64,000 nucleotides of DNA from JAUIIK01 sp963745675 (GCA_963745675.1 CAVUYM010000014.1:1-64000); one strand, 5' to 3'. Counted from the stretch's first letter, positions 49,566 through 59,483 are shown. Notes: generated from the sequence alone by a model not told the origin. A program made the numbers and translations.

Positions 49566-50519
49566 CTACGATACCTGCGGCAAGATTTCTCGTGCGATCA
49601 GGCCCAGGACGTCGATGTCGTCCATATCGAGCGTCTGAAGCATGATCCGGTCGATGCCCTGGGCTTCACGCATCTTGATCGACTCCACGACCTCATCCGG
49701 CGTGCCGATGAGCAGGCCGCGCTCGCGCATACCGTCAAGCACCTCTGCAGGATCTTGATCCTCTCGGCCAGTGATCGCCATGATCCGGCGGGCGCGTTCG
49801 TGCAGCTCCTGCTCGTCCTGGCCGATAACGTGCGACAGCATGATCGACTTGCGGATCTCGGAAACATCCCGGCCAACGTCGGCGCAATGCTGCTCCAGAA
49901 CGCTGACTTTGTGGTCGAAGACATCCTGTGGAACCGGCGTCACATTCCATTCGTCGGCATACTCAGCGACGAGTCGTAGTGTCCGCTTTTCGCCACCCCC
50001 ACCGATCAGGATGTTCGCCTTACCGTCGGTCGGTGTCAGTGCCGCCTGGGCCATGTCGAGCTGGTAGTAGTCACCTTTGAAGTCGATCCGCTCGCCGCTC
50101 CACAGCATCGTGATGAGCTTCAGCGACTCCTCCAAACGGTCAAAGCGTTCTTTGAGCGGAGGTAGCCGGAAACCGAAGGCGCGGTGTTCGCTCTCGTTCC
50201 AGCCGGCGCCGATGCCGAACATGTAGCGGCCATTCGACAGCCGGTCGAGTGTCGCCGCTTCGTAGGCCAGGTGGACAGGTTCGCGAAAGCTGATCGGCGA
50301 GACGAGCTGGCCGAAGACGAGGCGATCGCTCCACATCGGTACAGCGGTCAACGATGGGGTGAGCGCCAGCGTCTCCCGTTCGTACTTGCCCATGACAGAA
50401 TAGAGATGATCGGAACGCCAGACGGACTCAAACCCGAGCCGATCGGCACTGTCGACAATTGTCTTCCAGCGATCCCAGTTGAGACCTTCCTGACCCTCGA
50501 TCATGACTCCAAGTTTCAT
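49566..50519 (-). CDS. LLM-class F420-dependent oxidoreductase
   Basis: A 317-residue luciferase-like TIM-barrel flavin/F420 enzyme, TIGR03560-like. Characteristic parts are MKLGVMIEGQEGLNWDRW, SDHLYS, LVSPISFREPVHLAYEAATL, GRYMFGIGAGWNESEHRAFG and ILIGGGGEKRTLRLVAEYAD. The presence of cofC/cofD 2 kb away makes F420 the probable cofactor rather than FMN. The substrate is unknown. The ATG at 50519 follows GGAG. Confidence 0.85.
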   Translation of the reverse strand: MKLGVMIEGQEGLNWDRWKTIVDSADRLGFESVWRSDHLYSVMGKYERETLALTPSLTAVPMWSDRLVFGQLVSPISFREPVHLAYEAATLDRLSNGRYMFGIGAGWNESEHRAFGFRLPPLKERFDRLEESLKLITMLWSGERIDFKGDYYQLDMAQAALTPTDGKANILIGGGGEKRTLRLVAEYADEWNVTPVPQDVFDHKVSVLEQHCADVGRDVSEIRKSIMLSHVIGQDEQELHERARRIMAITGREDQDPAEVLDGMRERGLLIGTPDEVVESIKMREAQGIDRIMLQTLDMDDIDVLGLIAREILPQVS

Positions 50520-50621
50520 CGAGTTGCTCCAGACTATTTGCATTTCATACCGAACGTTCGCAATGATCTTATCCTGAATAGGCGAGCGAAGGGTGACACT
50601 TGGTCACTCCAGAATGATAGA

Positions 50622-50639
50622 ATAGAACATATGTTCTAT
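50622..50639. promoter_or_regulatory. Perfect palindrome resembling a Gram-positive LexA box
   Basis: ATAGAACATATGTTCTAT is an 18-base perfect palindrome with the core GAAC-N4-GTTC used by LexA in Firmicutes, Actinobacteria and some Chloroflexota. It lies 28 bases before the ATG of the small gene at 50668, in promoter position; TAGAAT just upstream may be a -10 box. Confidence 0.5.
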
Positions 50640-50667
50640 AACCGCGTTCAAGGATGAAGGTGGTGTG

Positions 50668-50901
50668 ATGGCTCGCCAAAAAGGCAGGGCGACATCGTCC
50701 GGTCACAACGCAAAGAAATCAAGTCAACCGGCATTCAAGGTCGGCCAGCGAGTTCAGATCGACGGCTATGGCGCGGGAAAGGTCATCGCAGTCGAGGCCC
50801 GCCGTGGAGGTCGATATTCCGATGTGTGGGTCCAACCGGATGAGAATCCGGCCCAGGAGATCGGTGTACGTTACCAGCACGACATGGTTGAACCCGCATA
50901 A
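50668..50901 (+). CDS. Small basic SH3-like protein
   Basis: A 77-residue protein: a basic, Ser/Lys-rich N-terminal tail (residues 1-24) and a compact domain FKVGQRVQIDGYGAGKVIAV...YSDVWVQPDENPAQEIGVRY, which resembles KOW/SH3-type barrels (CarD_CdnL-like start). Function unknown; nucleic-acid binding is plausible from the tail. GGTGGTG precedes the ATG at 50668. A LexA-like palindrome lies upstream, so DNA-damage control is possible. Confidence 0.65.
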   Translation: MARQKGRATSSGHNAKKSSQPAFKVGQRVQIDGYGAGKVIAVEARRGGRYSDVWVQPDENPAQEIGVRYQHDMVEPA

Positions 50902-51052
50902 GAAGCAGATCGCTTTCGACAGATGGACGACTCCCTGGTGGTAGTCGCCACCGTATTGGTACTATCTTTCTATCTGCCCGGTAGATCGAGGATTCTGGTT
51001 CGTCAGATCATCAAGCATTACATTCCAACTGATAACAGTTGGGAGGGCTGCA

Positions 51053-52092
51053 ATTATCGGGCATTCACCACACGCCAACCGATCGCTGAATCTGATCGTT
51101 GCTGGAATCGTTTGCGCCTTGCTGATCCTATCGGGGTGCGGTGAAAACCCCGACACTACTGATGCTGCCGACGTGTCCGCACTCGCGGCTCGCAGCGCCG
51201 TCGTGGCGTGGGGCATTAGCCGGCCCTCCGACATCCGCAACATAGATGTGGCTGACGTTGACATATCGGACCAAGGCGCTGACGTTCAGGTCACATTCGA
51301 CGTGCGAGCTTCTCGTTCGGGTGTCTGGGAATCGCTATCCATCCTGCTGCCGGTTAGTCGAAACGCTTCAAATGGTTGGGCCGTGCCGTCGACCATAGTG
51401 GTCGATCGCCTGGTCGTCTCTGCTTTAGCTGCCAGGGCTGCGGTTTCACCTCGTGCAACCGAATCTCCTGTCTCGACACCCACCCCGACCCCACCGTTGC
51501 CTACTTCAACGCCTGAGCCTCCTCAAATCCCTGACCCACCTGAAGGCAACGTTCTCTACACATCCGACTGGTCGGCGGGTTTGGATGACTGGATCGGCCC
51601 TTCGGAGTGGAGTGTTGTCGGCGGCAGGTTGGTCAATGACGGCTCTCGCCAGGGACGCGATCCGTGGATCGAAGCGCCGGTTCGGGTCGAACCCTGGCAG
51701 TCGATGATCGTCGAAGTTCAGATCGAAGCTCCGGTGTCAGACTACGGGAGCTTCGGATTGATAGCGCGCAGTAGTGGCGACGGCTGGCTTGAGCTCGGGT
51801 TGCGCTGGCAACAAGCTGAGGATGGAAGTGGCATGCCAATGGTCACACTTGGTGCGACGATCCGGAGGGACACCGGCGGGTCGAGGAAGAGTGGTTTACA
51901 GCACCGTACGCGCTCACCTCAGGACCTCACATCTACCGTTTTGAGTTTCTTGACGGCGAGGTCTCTATGTTCATTGACGATGTCGAGGTCGGTGAGATTC
52001 AGGACGGGACATTTGCAACCGGCGAGTTCATAGGTCTCTGGTCCGAACAGACCCCGCTGCAAGTGGACTGGTTCAGGGTAACGGTGGTGTGA
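51053..52092 (+). CDS. Lipoprotein with C-terminal lectin/glucanase-like domain, frameshifted
   Basis: The hydrophobic leader LNLIVAGIVCALLILSGC, with lipobox, lies upstream of the first standard start codon (TTG 51119). An ATT at 51053 sits right after GGAGGG and is in frame, so it is proposed as a rare start. After a Thr/Pro linker (residues about 135-165) a domain begins YTSDWSAGLDDWIGPSEW, like DUF1080/LamG folds. Near 51860 the frame changes; the adjacent frame completes it with PHIYRFEFLDGEVSMFIDD and QVDWFRVTVV to TGA 52090-52092. Probably a surface carbohydrate-binding protein. Confidence 0.6.
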
Positions 52093-52145
52093 GCCGCTGG
52101 GCACATAGGCGTAATATCGCTTCACGAAGAGGATGTCATGAACAG

Positions 52146-52269
52146 GGTAGGGGCGTGATTCATCACGCCCGCGCTGTCTCCCAACTAGCGTACACGAGTG
52201 GCGGACACCGGACGTGATGAATCACGTCCCTACGTCCAACAAGTCATAACCTCTTTGAAACAGTATAAG
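52146..52269. repeat. 124-bp inverted-repeat element, copy 2
   Basis: Begins GGTAGGGGCGTGATTCATCA and ends with a flank containing CTTTGAAACAGTATAAG. It is nearly identical to 43577-43700 in reverse orientation and shares its ends with the shorter 31246-31326 copy. It lies between the lipoprotein and aminotransferase stops. Confidence 0.85.
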
Positions 52270-52283
52270 GATCACCCGAACAG

Positions 52284-52318
52284 AAAGACCGCTGCCCATG
52301 AGAAGGCAGCGGTCTTTT
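52284..52318. terminator. Bidirectional terminator
   Basis: A 13-bp stem, AAAGACCGCTGCC (52284-52296) with GGCAGCGGTCTTT (52305-52317), eight-base loop and T run on the plus strand. The minus strand also ends in T-rich sequence, so it can end both the lipoprotein and the aminotransferase transcripts. Confidence 0.8.
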
Positions 52319-52337
52319 GTAAGGTCAGTTTCGGCTC

Positions 52338-53712
52338 TTAGGACTCGATCTCGCTGCCGAACTCAGTCTCAGCCTGGGTGATCGATTCGTCGATGATTGT
52401 GACCATACGGTCAAGCTCGTCATAGGTGATAACGAAGGGCGGCGCGACGTGGATGATGTCCCAGACGCGGGATAGCATGCCCTTCTCGTTCATCAGCTGG
52501 TCGACGCGCTTGACGAACTTGGAGTCGCGGCCAAACTTCTCCTTGGTTTCCTTGTTCTTGACCAATTCGACACCAGTCATCAGGCCGAGGCCGCGCACCT
52601 GCCCGACGGATGGGTGGGTTTCAAGCTCTTTGAGCTGCTTGACCAGATACTCGCCCTTGTCTTTCGACTGCGTCGGGAGATCTTCTTCCTTGAATATCTC
52701 GATGTTCTTCAGAGCGGCTGCCGCTGCGACCGCCTGGCCACCGAAGGTCAGCAAGTGACCGAGCGAAACATCCTTGTGGTCCTTGAAGGGTTCGTAGATC
52801 TCGGAACGAACTGCGGCCGCCGCGATCGGCGCATAGCCGGATGAGAGGCCCTTCGCCATGGTCATGATGTCGGGCACGACATCGTACTGCTCCATCGCGA
52901 AGTAGGTGCCGGTGCGGCCCCAGCCGTTGATGACCTCGTCGGCAATGAGGAGTACACCGTGCTTGTCGCAGATCTCGCGCAAACGCTTCCAGTAGGCCTT
53001 GCCGGGGATCTGGACGCCGTTGGCGGTCGAGATCGGCTCGGCGATGATGGCGGCGACGGTTTCAGGATCCTGGAATTCGATCTCTTTCTCGAAAGCATTG
53101 GCGCAAGCAAGTTCATCCGCTTCGCCTTCAAGGCCGGGGAATTGCGAGCGGTAGTTGTTGGGCGAGGGTACGTGGAAGACACCAGCCATGAAGGGGCCAA
53201 AATACTTCTCTGCGCGGATGCTGGTCAGACTCATCGCGCCGAAGGTCATGCCGTGGTAGGAACCGCGGCGAGCGATGATCTTGTAGCGTCGTGGGAAGCC
53301 GCGCATGGCCTGGACCTGCTTGGCGATCTTCATCGCGCTCTCGACGGCTTCCGAGCCACCAGAACAGAAGAAGAGTCGGTCGAGGTCACCGGGCAGGAGA
53401 TCGGCGATCGTCTTCGCCGAGGGCAACAGCGGGAACGGTCGTGTAGTTGCCTGCTGAAACGTAGGCCAGGCGCGCTGCCTGTTCTTTCATCGCCTCGCCA
53501 ATTTCAGCGCGGCCGTGTCCGGCATTGACGACCCAGAGACCGGCGATGCCGTCAAGGTATTCCTTGCCGTAGACATCGTAGAGTCGAGCACCCTCGCCGC
53601 GGTCAAAGACCTTCATGCCCTTTTCTTCGGCGAGATTCTGCCACGTTGCACTGTGGATCCAGACATGATCGAGTGCGGATTTAGTTAGTTTATCGGCGGT
53701 TGCGACAGCCAC
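52338..53712 (-). CDS. Class III PLP aminotransferase, one frameshift
   Basis: An omega-transaminase-like enzyme of about 458 residues. N-terminal part (GTG 53712 after GGGGGAAGAG): HSATWQNLAEEKGMKVFDRG, LYDVYGKEYLDGIAGLWVVNAGHG, YTTVPA. An indel near 53420 changes frame to PSAKTIADLLPGDLDRLFFCSGGSEAVESAMK. Then SYHGMTFGAMSLT, LLIADEVINGWGRTG and the PLP-lysine stretch MTMAKGLSSGYAPIAA. It transfers amino groups between an amine or omega-amino acid and a 2-oxoacid such as pyruvate; the exact donor is unknown. Confidence 0.85.
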
Positions 53713-53913
53713 GCTGCTCTTCCCCCTCGCTGATCCCTGATTGATGAACAAACGGCAAGAAAATGCCGTGAAGCGATCATCGCTTAGTGCCAGTATAGCA
53801 AGAGTCGTGACAGATCGGGCCGTTCTCCGGTGGCGATTTTAGGGCTATTCTATCCTGCCGATTGGGCCTGCCGTTTGAGTTGCAGATATGTTTCCAGCAG
53901 GGTGTTGATGCGC

Positions 53914-54562
53914 TCAGCGTTCGCCGTGCAGATCATAGGTATTCTGAAAGGTGCGCGCGCCTAATTCCCCAAGCTTCCCAACCTGATCGCGCCAGTCATC
54001 CCAGGCCGGAAGCTGTTCTAATCTGCCGCAATAGTGCTCGTTGAATTTGTCGACCAGGTAGTGCGTCGTGCGATTTTCGTGAAGCACGCGATCGAGATCG
54101 AGGACGACGACGCAGAAAGGCACGATCATCTCCACCGCTTCCTCCGGCCGATCGCCGAAGCCTAGCCGTGCTTCGATCCATGCCGGATAATCGACGATCC
54201 CCAATGTCGCGTCGGCCGGAAGCCAGTCACCCGACTCGGGGTCGTGAATCTCCAACCAGCGATGATCGTTGTGCTGGTAGCCGAAGGCGGTGGCCTGAGG
54301 GCCGTATGCGTTGATCATCGCGGCGCTGTCGGCCTGGCGTTGGTCGCTTGGCGGGTGGATATTGATCTCGGCTATCCAGCGTGTGTCGATGCCGGAGGCT
54401 CGCAGCAAGGCGTCGAGGACTTTCGCCTGTTCGGCGCAATTTCCAGCCCGGCGTTCCAGAATCTCGTCGACCGAGCGTTGCTCGTAGTCGGTTGCAACCC
54501 AATTCGAGCGACGCGTGCAGCCAGTCGGTCAGGTCGTTGTGCACGTCTGGCAACGTCACCAT
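53914..54562 (-). CDS. Transglutaminase-like protein, one frameshift
   Basis: The ATG at 54562 starts VTLPDVHNDLTDWLHA; an indel near 54505 moves the reading to the frame SVDEILERRAGNCAEQAKVL, LLRASGIDTRWIAEINIHPP, HNDHRWLEIHDPESGDWLPA and DATLGIVDYPAWIEARLG. The Cys (GNCAEQ), His (NDHRW) and Asp (PADATLG) of the transglutaminase/protease fold are all present. No signal peptide. About 215 residues when repaired. Probable cysteine protease or amidotransferase activity; biological role unknown. Confidence 0.75.
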
Positions 54563-54737
54563 CTATGCCTGCGATTCGATGAGCGAGGCTGTCGATCGCT
54601 ACGGCCATGAGCTGCATCCTCGTTTCATGCATCGATACGTCTTCGTGAAATAGTCTAGTCCGTCTGGAGTACGCTTCGGCGTCTAGAATGATCGCCAGCG
54701 AAGAGCGAACCGTCAATCGTGCAAGGAAGAAGACCAT

Positions 54738-55706
54738 ATGTCCAAGGAAGTGCTCATACTGTCGAGAAAGTTTCGGGAAGGTGATCGCGGCTACGTTGAG
54801 AAGTTTCTCGATCAACGTGGTTGTCAAATGGTCGACAAATCGATCTCCCACCCGATTGACGACGACCAACTGCATGATCTGGTCAGCACTGCTGGCGGGA
54901 TCATCACCGGCCTCGAACGGATTACCCCACCAGTCTTTGAAGCTGCCCCAAATCTCAAGGTCATCTCGACCGGCGGCGTGGGGTTCGATCACATCGACCT
55001 GGGCGCTGCCGCGAAGCACAACGTCGTCGTCGCGAACTGCGCCGGCTGCAACAACCACGCCGTCTCTGAACTGGCTTTCGGGATGATGCTGAATCTCGCC
55101 CGCAAGATTCTTCCCAATGACAGCGCGATTCGCACCGATGGTTGGGTGTCCGAAGGGCCATTGCGCGATGGCGGCGAGCTATGGGGGAAGACCCTTGGCG
55201 TCGTCGGTCTTGGTCGCGTCGGGAAATCCAGCGCATTGCTCGGCAAAGCCTTCGGTATGAACGTGCTCGCAAACGACATCAATTGGGATATCACGTTCGC
55301 CAACCAGAATCGCATCTCGTACGTGCCGCTCGAACGCCTGCTGCGGGAGTCGGACTTCATCACGATGCACGTTCCGCTGACCGAATTCACCCACGAGATG
55401 ATCGACGAATCCGCGATCGATCTCATGAAGCCAAGCGCGATCCTGATCAATACGGCTCGCGGTCCGGTCGTCAAAGAGTCGGCGCTCGTCTCGGCGCTGT
55501 CGGCCAACCGCATAGCCGCAGCCGGTCTCGATGTATTCCGCGTCGAGCCGCACCCGGACAACCCCTATGTCGAATTTGACAACGTCATCCTTACCTCCCA
55601 CATCGGAGGATCGACGCGGGAAGCCTTTGACCGCTCGCTCTACCTGGCACTGACGAATGTCTGCAACGTGCTGAATGGCATGCCTGCTCATTCGCAGGTC
55701 AATTAG
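54738..55706 (+). CDS. D-2-hydroxyacid dehydrogenase (SerA-like)
   Basis: A 322-residue NAD-dependent enzyme of the phosphoglycerate dehydrogenase family without the ACT domain. The nucleotide fold is VVGLGRVGKSSALLGKAFG; catalytic residues are Arg in NTARGPVV, Glu in FRVEPHPDNP and His in TSHIGGST. It could be a phosphoglycerate, glyoxylate or hydroxypyruvate dehydrogenase; the sequence alone does not decide. GGAAG precedes the ATG. Single gene. Confidence 0.85.
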   Translation: MSKEVLILSRKFREGDRGYVEKFLDQRGCQMVDKSISHPIDDDQLHDLVSTAGGIITGLERITPPVFEAAPNLKVISTGGVGFDHIDLGAAAKHNVVVANCAGCNNHAVSELAFGMMLNLARKILPNDSAIRTDGWVSEGPLRDGGELWGKTLGVVGLGRVGKSSALLGKAFGMNVLANDINWDITFANQNRISYVPLERLLRESDFITMHVPLTEFTHEMIDESAIDLMKPSAILINTARGPVVKESALVSALSANRIAAAGLDVFRVEPHPDNPYVEFDNVILTSHIGGSTREAFDRSLYLALTNVCNVLNGMPAHSQVN

Positions 55707-55757
55707 AGGGATAGGGAACAGGTAATAGGGAACAGGGAAGAGGGAAACGGCCGGGAA
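55707..55757 (+). repeat. Degenerate AGGGAACAGG repeat tract
   Basis: Repeated units of about ten bases, such as AGGGATAGGGAACAGG, AATAGGGAACAGGGAAG and AGGGAAACGG, follow directly after the dehydrogenase stop. It is a simple intergenic repeat with no obvious role. Confidence 0.6.
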
Positions 55758-56274
55758 GTGCGGCGGGCCCGGGAGGTGAGGGAGAGGCGAGTACGGCTGA
55801 TCTCTTGCAAGCTGCTCGGGACTGCCTGGCTGTTGGAGCCGGATGAAGCGATGTTTGAGCGTCTGGCAGCATTGCCGGGGTTGACTTATGGCATCGAGAG
55901 GATGACTATAGAGGAGGTGGCCCTGGAGTACAGCCGGGTGGTGCTCCAGCTCGTGCCTCCCTATGCTTCATTGTTTCTCGATCAAGAAGCGATGCTGAAT
56001 GGCGATCTGACGGAACAGGTTGAACTTGGAATATCGTCGGTCGGGTTTCATCATCAAGCAGGAGTGGCGTGCGGGGCCAGCCGATCATCTAGGTATTGAA
56101 TTGCACTATCTTGCCTACCTGATGGAACATGATCGAGTTGGAGCGACGCAATTTCTTCATTCCCACATGCTTACCTGGGCGCCGGTCTGTCTGCTAGCCA
56201 TCACCAGAATCGATTCAGCTCGACTGTATCCTCAATTGGCGCTCGTGACGCTTGGGGCGCTCTGCCATCCCTGA
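55758..56274 (+). CDS. TorD/DmsD-family chaperone, one frameshift
   Basis: A chaperone that escorts Tat-exported molybdoenzymes. Pieces are YASLFLDQEAMLNGDL in one frame and, after an indel near 56025, LEYRRSGFIIKQEW, ADHLGIELHYLAYLM and FLHSHMLTWAPVCLLAI, which are the usual TorD blocks. About 170 residues when repaired. The GTG at 55758 is uncertain. No molybdoenzyme gene lies within the window; the DASS carrier follows on the same strand. Confidence 0.75.
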
Positions 56275-56370
56275 TCCCGAAGCCTTTTCCTCGACTGTCG
56301 TTGACTGACTCAGGCCACCGACACCAAATTTGGCGGGCGCGCCAGTGAAGTTGGTCATCGTTGAAATGTC

Positions 56371-57975
56371 ATGAAACCGACTGAAGCCCGCACGCTAAGG
56401 CGTCTTAGCGACTGGGCTCACGACCTCGTTATTGTCGCCGACGACAATGTCGGGGCGTTCGATCAATGGCGACGCGTCGCGGGTATGGTGCTGGGACCAC
56501 TCCTCGCGCTGATCGTCCTTTTGATTCCGTTTGAGGGCCTCAGTACCGAAGCGCACAGAATGGCAGCAGTTGCGGTCTTCGTGATCATCTTCTGGGTGAC
56601 CGAGGCGCTACCGCTTCCTGTCAGCAGTCTGCTCGGGATCGTCCTGATTGTAGTAGCCGGGGTCGCTCCATCCTCGGACGTGCTGGATGCCTTCGGCGAT
56701 CAGGTCATATTCCTGTTCATCGGGAGTTTCATGCTGGCCCGCATCATGCAAGTACATGGTGTCGATCAGCGGATTGCATATGCCTTGCTCGGCCATCCAT
56801 GGGTCGGAGGCAGTACCTACCGAACAATCTGGGTCGTGGGGCTGACAAGCTGGTTGTTGTCGATGTGGATAAGCAACACTGCCAGCGTCGCGATGCTGCT
56901 GCCTGTCGTTCTTGCCGTTGGGCGATCTGCAGGTGAAGCGCTGGAGGCTGCCGGTGTTGATGACCCGGTTGGTGAGCAGCGGCGGTATATGGCCGGGTTA
57001 CTTCTGATGCTTGCATATTCCGCATCGCTTGGCGGGCTGGCGACACCGGTCGGGACGCCGCCGAATCTGATCGGTATCGCGTTGATCGCGCAGGGAACAG
57101 GCGAGCGGCTCGATTTTGTGACCTGGATGAGCTTTGCTTTACCGATTGCCCTGCTGATGTTGCTGCTTGCCTATGGCTTGATACTCCTGCGCTTTCGCCC
57201 GTCTATTCGTCAGGCTCCCGGCCAACTCGAACGGATGCGCGCTGCGCGCAAGGAGCTTGGGCCATGGACTGCTGGTCAGCGCAATTGCCTCATAGCGTTT
57301 GGAACAGCGGTTGTCCTCTGGTTGCTACCCGGCCTGACTGCCACTCTTCTTGGGGCCGATCACGCTCTGGCCGAAGCGCTGAAAGCGCGGCTGCCAGAAG
57401 GCATCGTCGCGTTGCTGGCGGCCACGCTACTTTTCGTGCTTCCGATTGATATACGTAGACGCCGCTATACCGCCACCTGGGAAGATGCCGTCCGCATTGA
57501 CTGGGGTACCGTCCTCTTGTTCGGTGGGGGGATTGCGTTGGGCCGGATGATGATCCAGACGGGACTCGCGGAGACGATCGGCTCGGGCATACTCAATGCG
57601 GCTGGAGTGGAACGCGAAGGGCCGTTACTCGCTTTCACCGTCCTCGTATCGGCGATGATGAGCGAGATCGGTTCGAACACCGCGTCGGTGAATATCGTCT
57701 TGCCGGTCATCTTGTCGGCTTCCGAGGCGCTGCCGGTTTCGGCGCTGCATGTCGGAATTGGCGCAACTCTCGCGGCAAGCATGGGATTCATGTTGCCGGT
57801 ATCAACGCCACCGAGCGCGATTGTCTATGGCACGGGCCAGATTTCGGTCATTGAGATGGTTCGGACGGGAATTCTGCTCGACATCGCCGGCGTGATCGTC
57901 ATCTGGATCGCCTCCCTTTGGTTCATTCCGACAGTGCTCGGTATCGTGGATCTAACCGCATGCTGCTCCGGCTAG
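56371..57975 (+). CDS. DASS-family anion/Na+ symporter
   Basis: A 534-residue member of the divalent anion/sodium symporter (SLC13, CitT/SdcS) family with about 12 helices. Both signature SNT motifs that bind sodium and substrate are present: SNTASVAMLLPVV (about residue 168) and SEIGSNTASVNIVLPVI (about 432). Substrates in the family are dicarboxylates, tricarboxylates and sulfate; choice is not possible here. The stop overlaps the convergent CorC-like gene by four bases. Confidence 0.9.
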   Translation: MKPTEARTLRRLSDWAHDLVIVADDNVGAFDQWRRVAGMVLGPLLALIVLLIPFEGLSTEAHRMAAVAVFVIIFWVTEALPLPVSSLLGIVLIVVAGVAPSSDVLDAFGDQVIFLFIGSFMLARIMQVHGVDQRIAYALLGHPWVGGSTYRTIWVVGLTSWLLSMWISNTASVAMLLPVVLAVGRSAGEALEAAGVDDPVGEQRRYMAGLLLMLAYSASLGGLATPVGTPPNLIGIALIAQGTGERLDFVTWMSFALPIALLMLLLAYGLILLRFRPSIRQAPGQLERMRAARKELGPWTAGQRNCLIAFGTAVVLWLLPGLTATLLGADHALAEALKARLPEGIVALLAATLLFVLPIDIRRRRYTATWEDAVRIDWGTVLLFGGGIALGRMMIQTGLAETIGSGILNAAGVEREGPLLAFTVLVSAMMSEIGSNTASVNIVLPVILSASEALPVSALHVGIGATLAASMGFMLPVSTPPSAIVYGTGQISVIEMVRTGILLDIAGVIVIWIASLWFIPTVLGIVDLTACCSG

Positions 57976-59270
57976 TTCGTTGTGTCCTGCGATGAAGCGC
58001 GCGACACCAGTACCTTGTCCACTCTCCTCTGGTCCATATCGACAACCTCAAACCGTAGACCTGAATGTTCGACCAGGTCGGACGAGTGTGGGATGCGTCC
58101 GAGCATCGCCAGAATAAAACCCCCGAGCGTCTGATACTGCCCAGGTACATCAGTCGCTCCCAGATCGACTCCAAGTACTTCCCTGAGCTCGTAAACCGGA
58201 ACCATGCCGTCGATCAGCCAGGAGCCATCGGAGCGCTCGACAATCGGTTGTTCCTCATCAGGCGGGGTATCCAATTCGCCGACAATAGCCTCCATGATGT
58301 CGTGAAGAGTTACCAATCCTTGAACAACTCCATACTCGTCGACGACGAGTGCGCGCCGGATGCCGGTCTGCTTGAAGAGCTCCATGACATTGAAGACTGG
58401 AGCGGTCTCCGGGACGAACAGCGCTGGCGTTACGACTTCAGCGGGATTGAACTCTCCTTGCTTCCAGAGATCCTTGATCGCTACAAATCCCAGAACATTG
58501 TCTGGTTCACCGGCGAAATACGGGTAGTAGGAGTGGCCGCTGGTGACGATGTTCTGTCGATTGGCGCTTTCATCCTCTCGGGCATCGATCCAGACGATCT
58601 GCCGGCGCGGAGTCATCAGATCGATTGCATGAAGATCGCTGAGATCGAGGATGCCGAGGGCCATCTCTTCTTCAGCTTCGTCGATGACGCCGGAGCGTGC
58701 TCCTTGCTCAATCAACACCCGGATCTCTTCTTCCGTGACGGTCGATTCGAGCGTCTCGCTAACACCGAGTAGGCGCAGAATCGCCCGCGTTGAAATGCTG
58801 AGGAGAGCGACAATCGGGCGTCCAACCCGGGCTAACATGTTGAGCGGCCGTGCCATGATCGTCGCTACCGCTTCCGGATGTTGGAGCGCTAATCGTTTCG
58901 GGACGAGTTCACCGAAAACGAGCGAAAGATACGTCGTCGCTCCCACGACGAGTACAAACGCGACGGCTTCGTGATAGGGGGCGATGAACGAGACGGTTTC
59001 GAATCTCTGGGCAACCTTATCGGCCAGTGTCGCTCCGCTAACCGCGCCAGCGAGGATGCCAATCAGGGTAATTCCGAACTGGACGGTGGCGAGAAAACGG
59101 TCTGGTGCCGCCGCCAGTGCCAGCGCCATCTCAGCCCCGGATTTGCCACTATTGGCACGTTCTCGTAGGCGTACCGGTTGAGCGGAAACGATGGCGAACT
59201 CCGCCATTGCCAGCAATCCATTCAGGATCACCAGAATCAAAACGACAGTAATCTCGATCGCAAATGTCAT
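57972..59270 (-). CDS. CorC/HlyC-type DUF21-CBS membrane protein (copy 2)
   Basis: A 432-residue protein with a DUF21 membrane domain (ILVILNGLLAMAEFAIVSAQPVRL start, FGELVPKRLALQHPEAVA loop), two CBS domains (LMTPRRQIVWIDA, EYGVVQGLVTLHDIMEAIVGEL) and the CorC_HlyC C-terminal domain. Same architecture as the product at 25093-26445 but clearly divergent, so not a recent duplication. Proposed role in divalent cation efflux or membrane homeostasis. Confidence 0.9.
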   Translation of the reverse strand: MTFAIEITVVLILVILNGLLAMAEFAIVSAQPVRLRERANSGKSGAEMALALAAAPDRFLATVQFGITLIGILAGAVSGATLADKVAQRFETVSFIAPYHEAVAFVLVVGATTYLSLVFGELVPKRLALQHPEAVATIMARPLNMLARVGRPIVALLSISTRAILRLLGVSETLESTVTEEEIRVLIEQGARSGVIDEAEEEMALGILDLSDLHAIDLMTPRRQIVWIDAREDESANRQNIVTSGHSYYPYFAGEPDNVLGFVAIKDLWKQGEFNPAEVVTPALFVPETAPVFNVMELFKQTGIRRALVVDEYGVVQGLVTLHDIMEAIVGELDTPPDEEQPIVERSDGSWLIDGMVPVYELREVLGVDLGATDVPGQYQTLGGFILAMLGRIPHSSDLVEHSGLRFEVVDMDQRRVDKVLVSRASSQDTTN

Positions 59271-59483
59271 GATCGGCGGTTGTCCTTCTTCAACTGAATT
59301 CTGTAACCGGCTCAGCTTCCGGCGCCACTGTACTAGTAGCTGGCGCTGTGCTTCAGGATAGGTCTGTGAAGTGCCAGTGCGCCTGAGGCCTGGATTAGCT
59401 CGACGGCACTATGCAGCCTCCAGAAGAGCTAAGACTATCTCTCACTGCGGCTGGGTACTATGTTTGCGTTCGGCGCGGCATCC

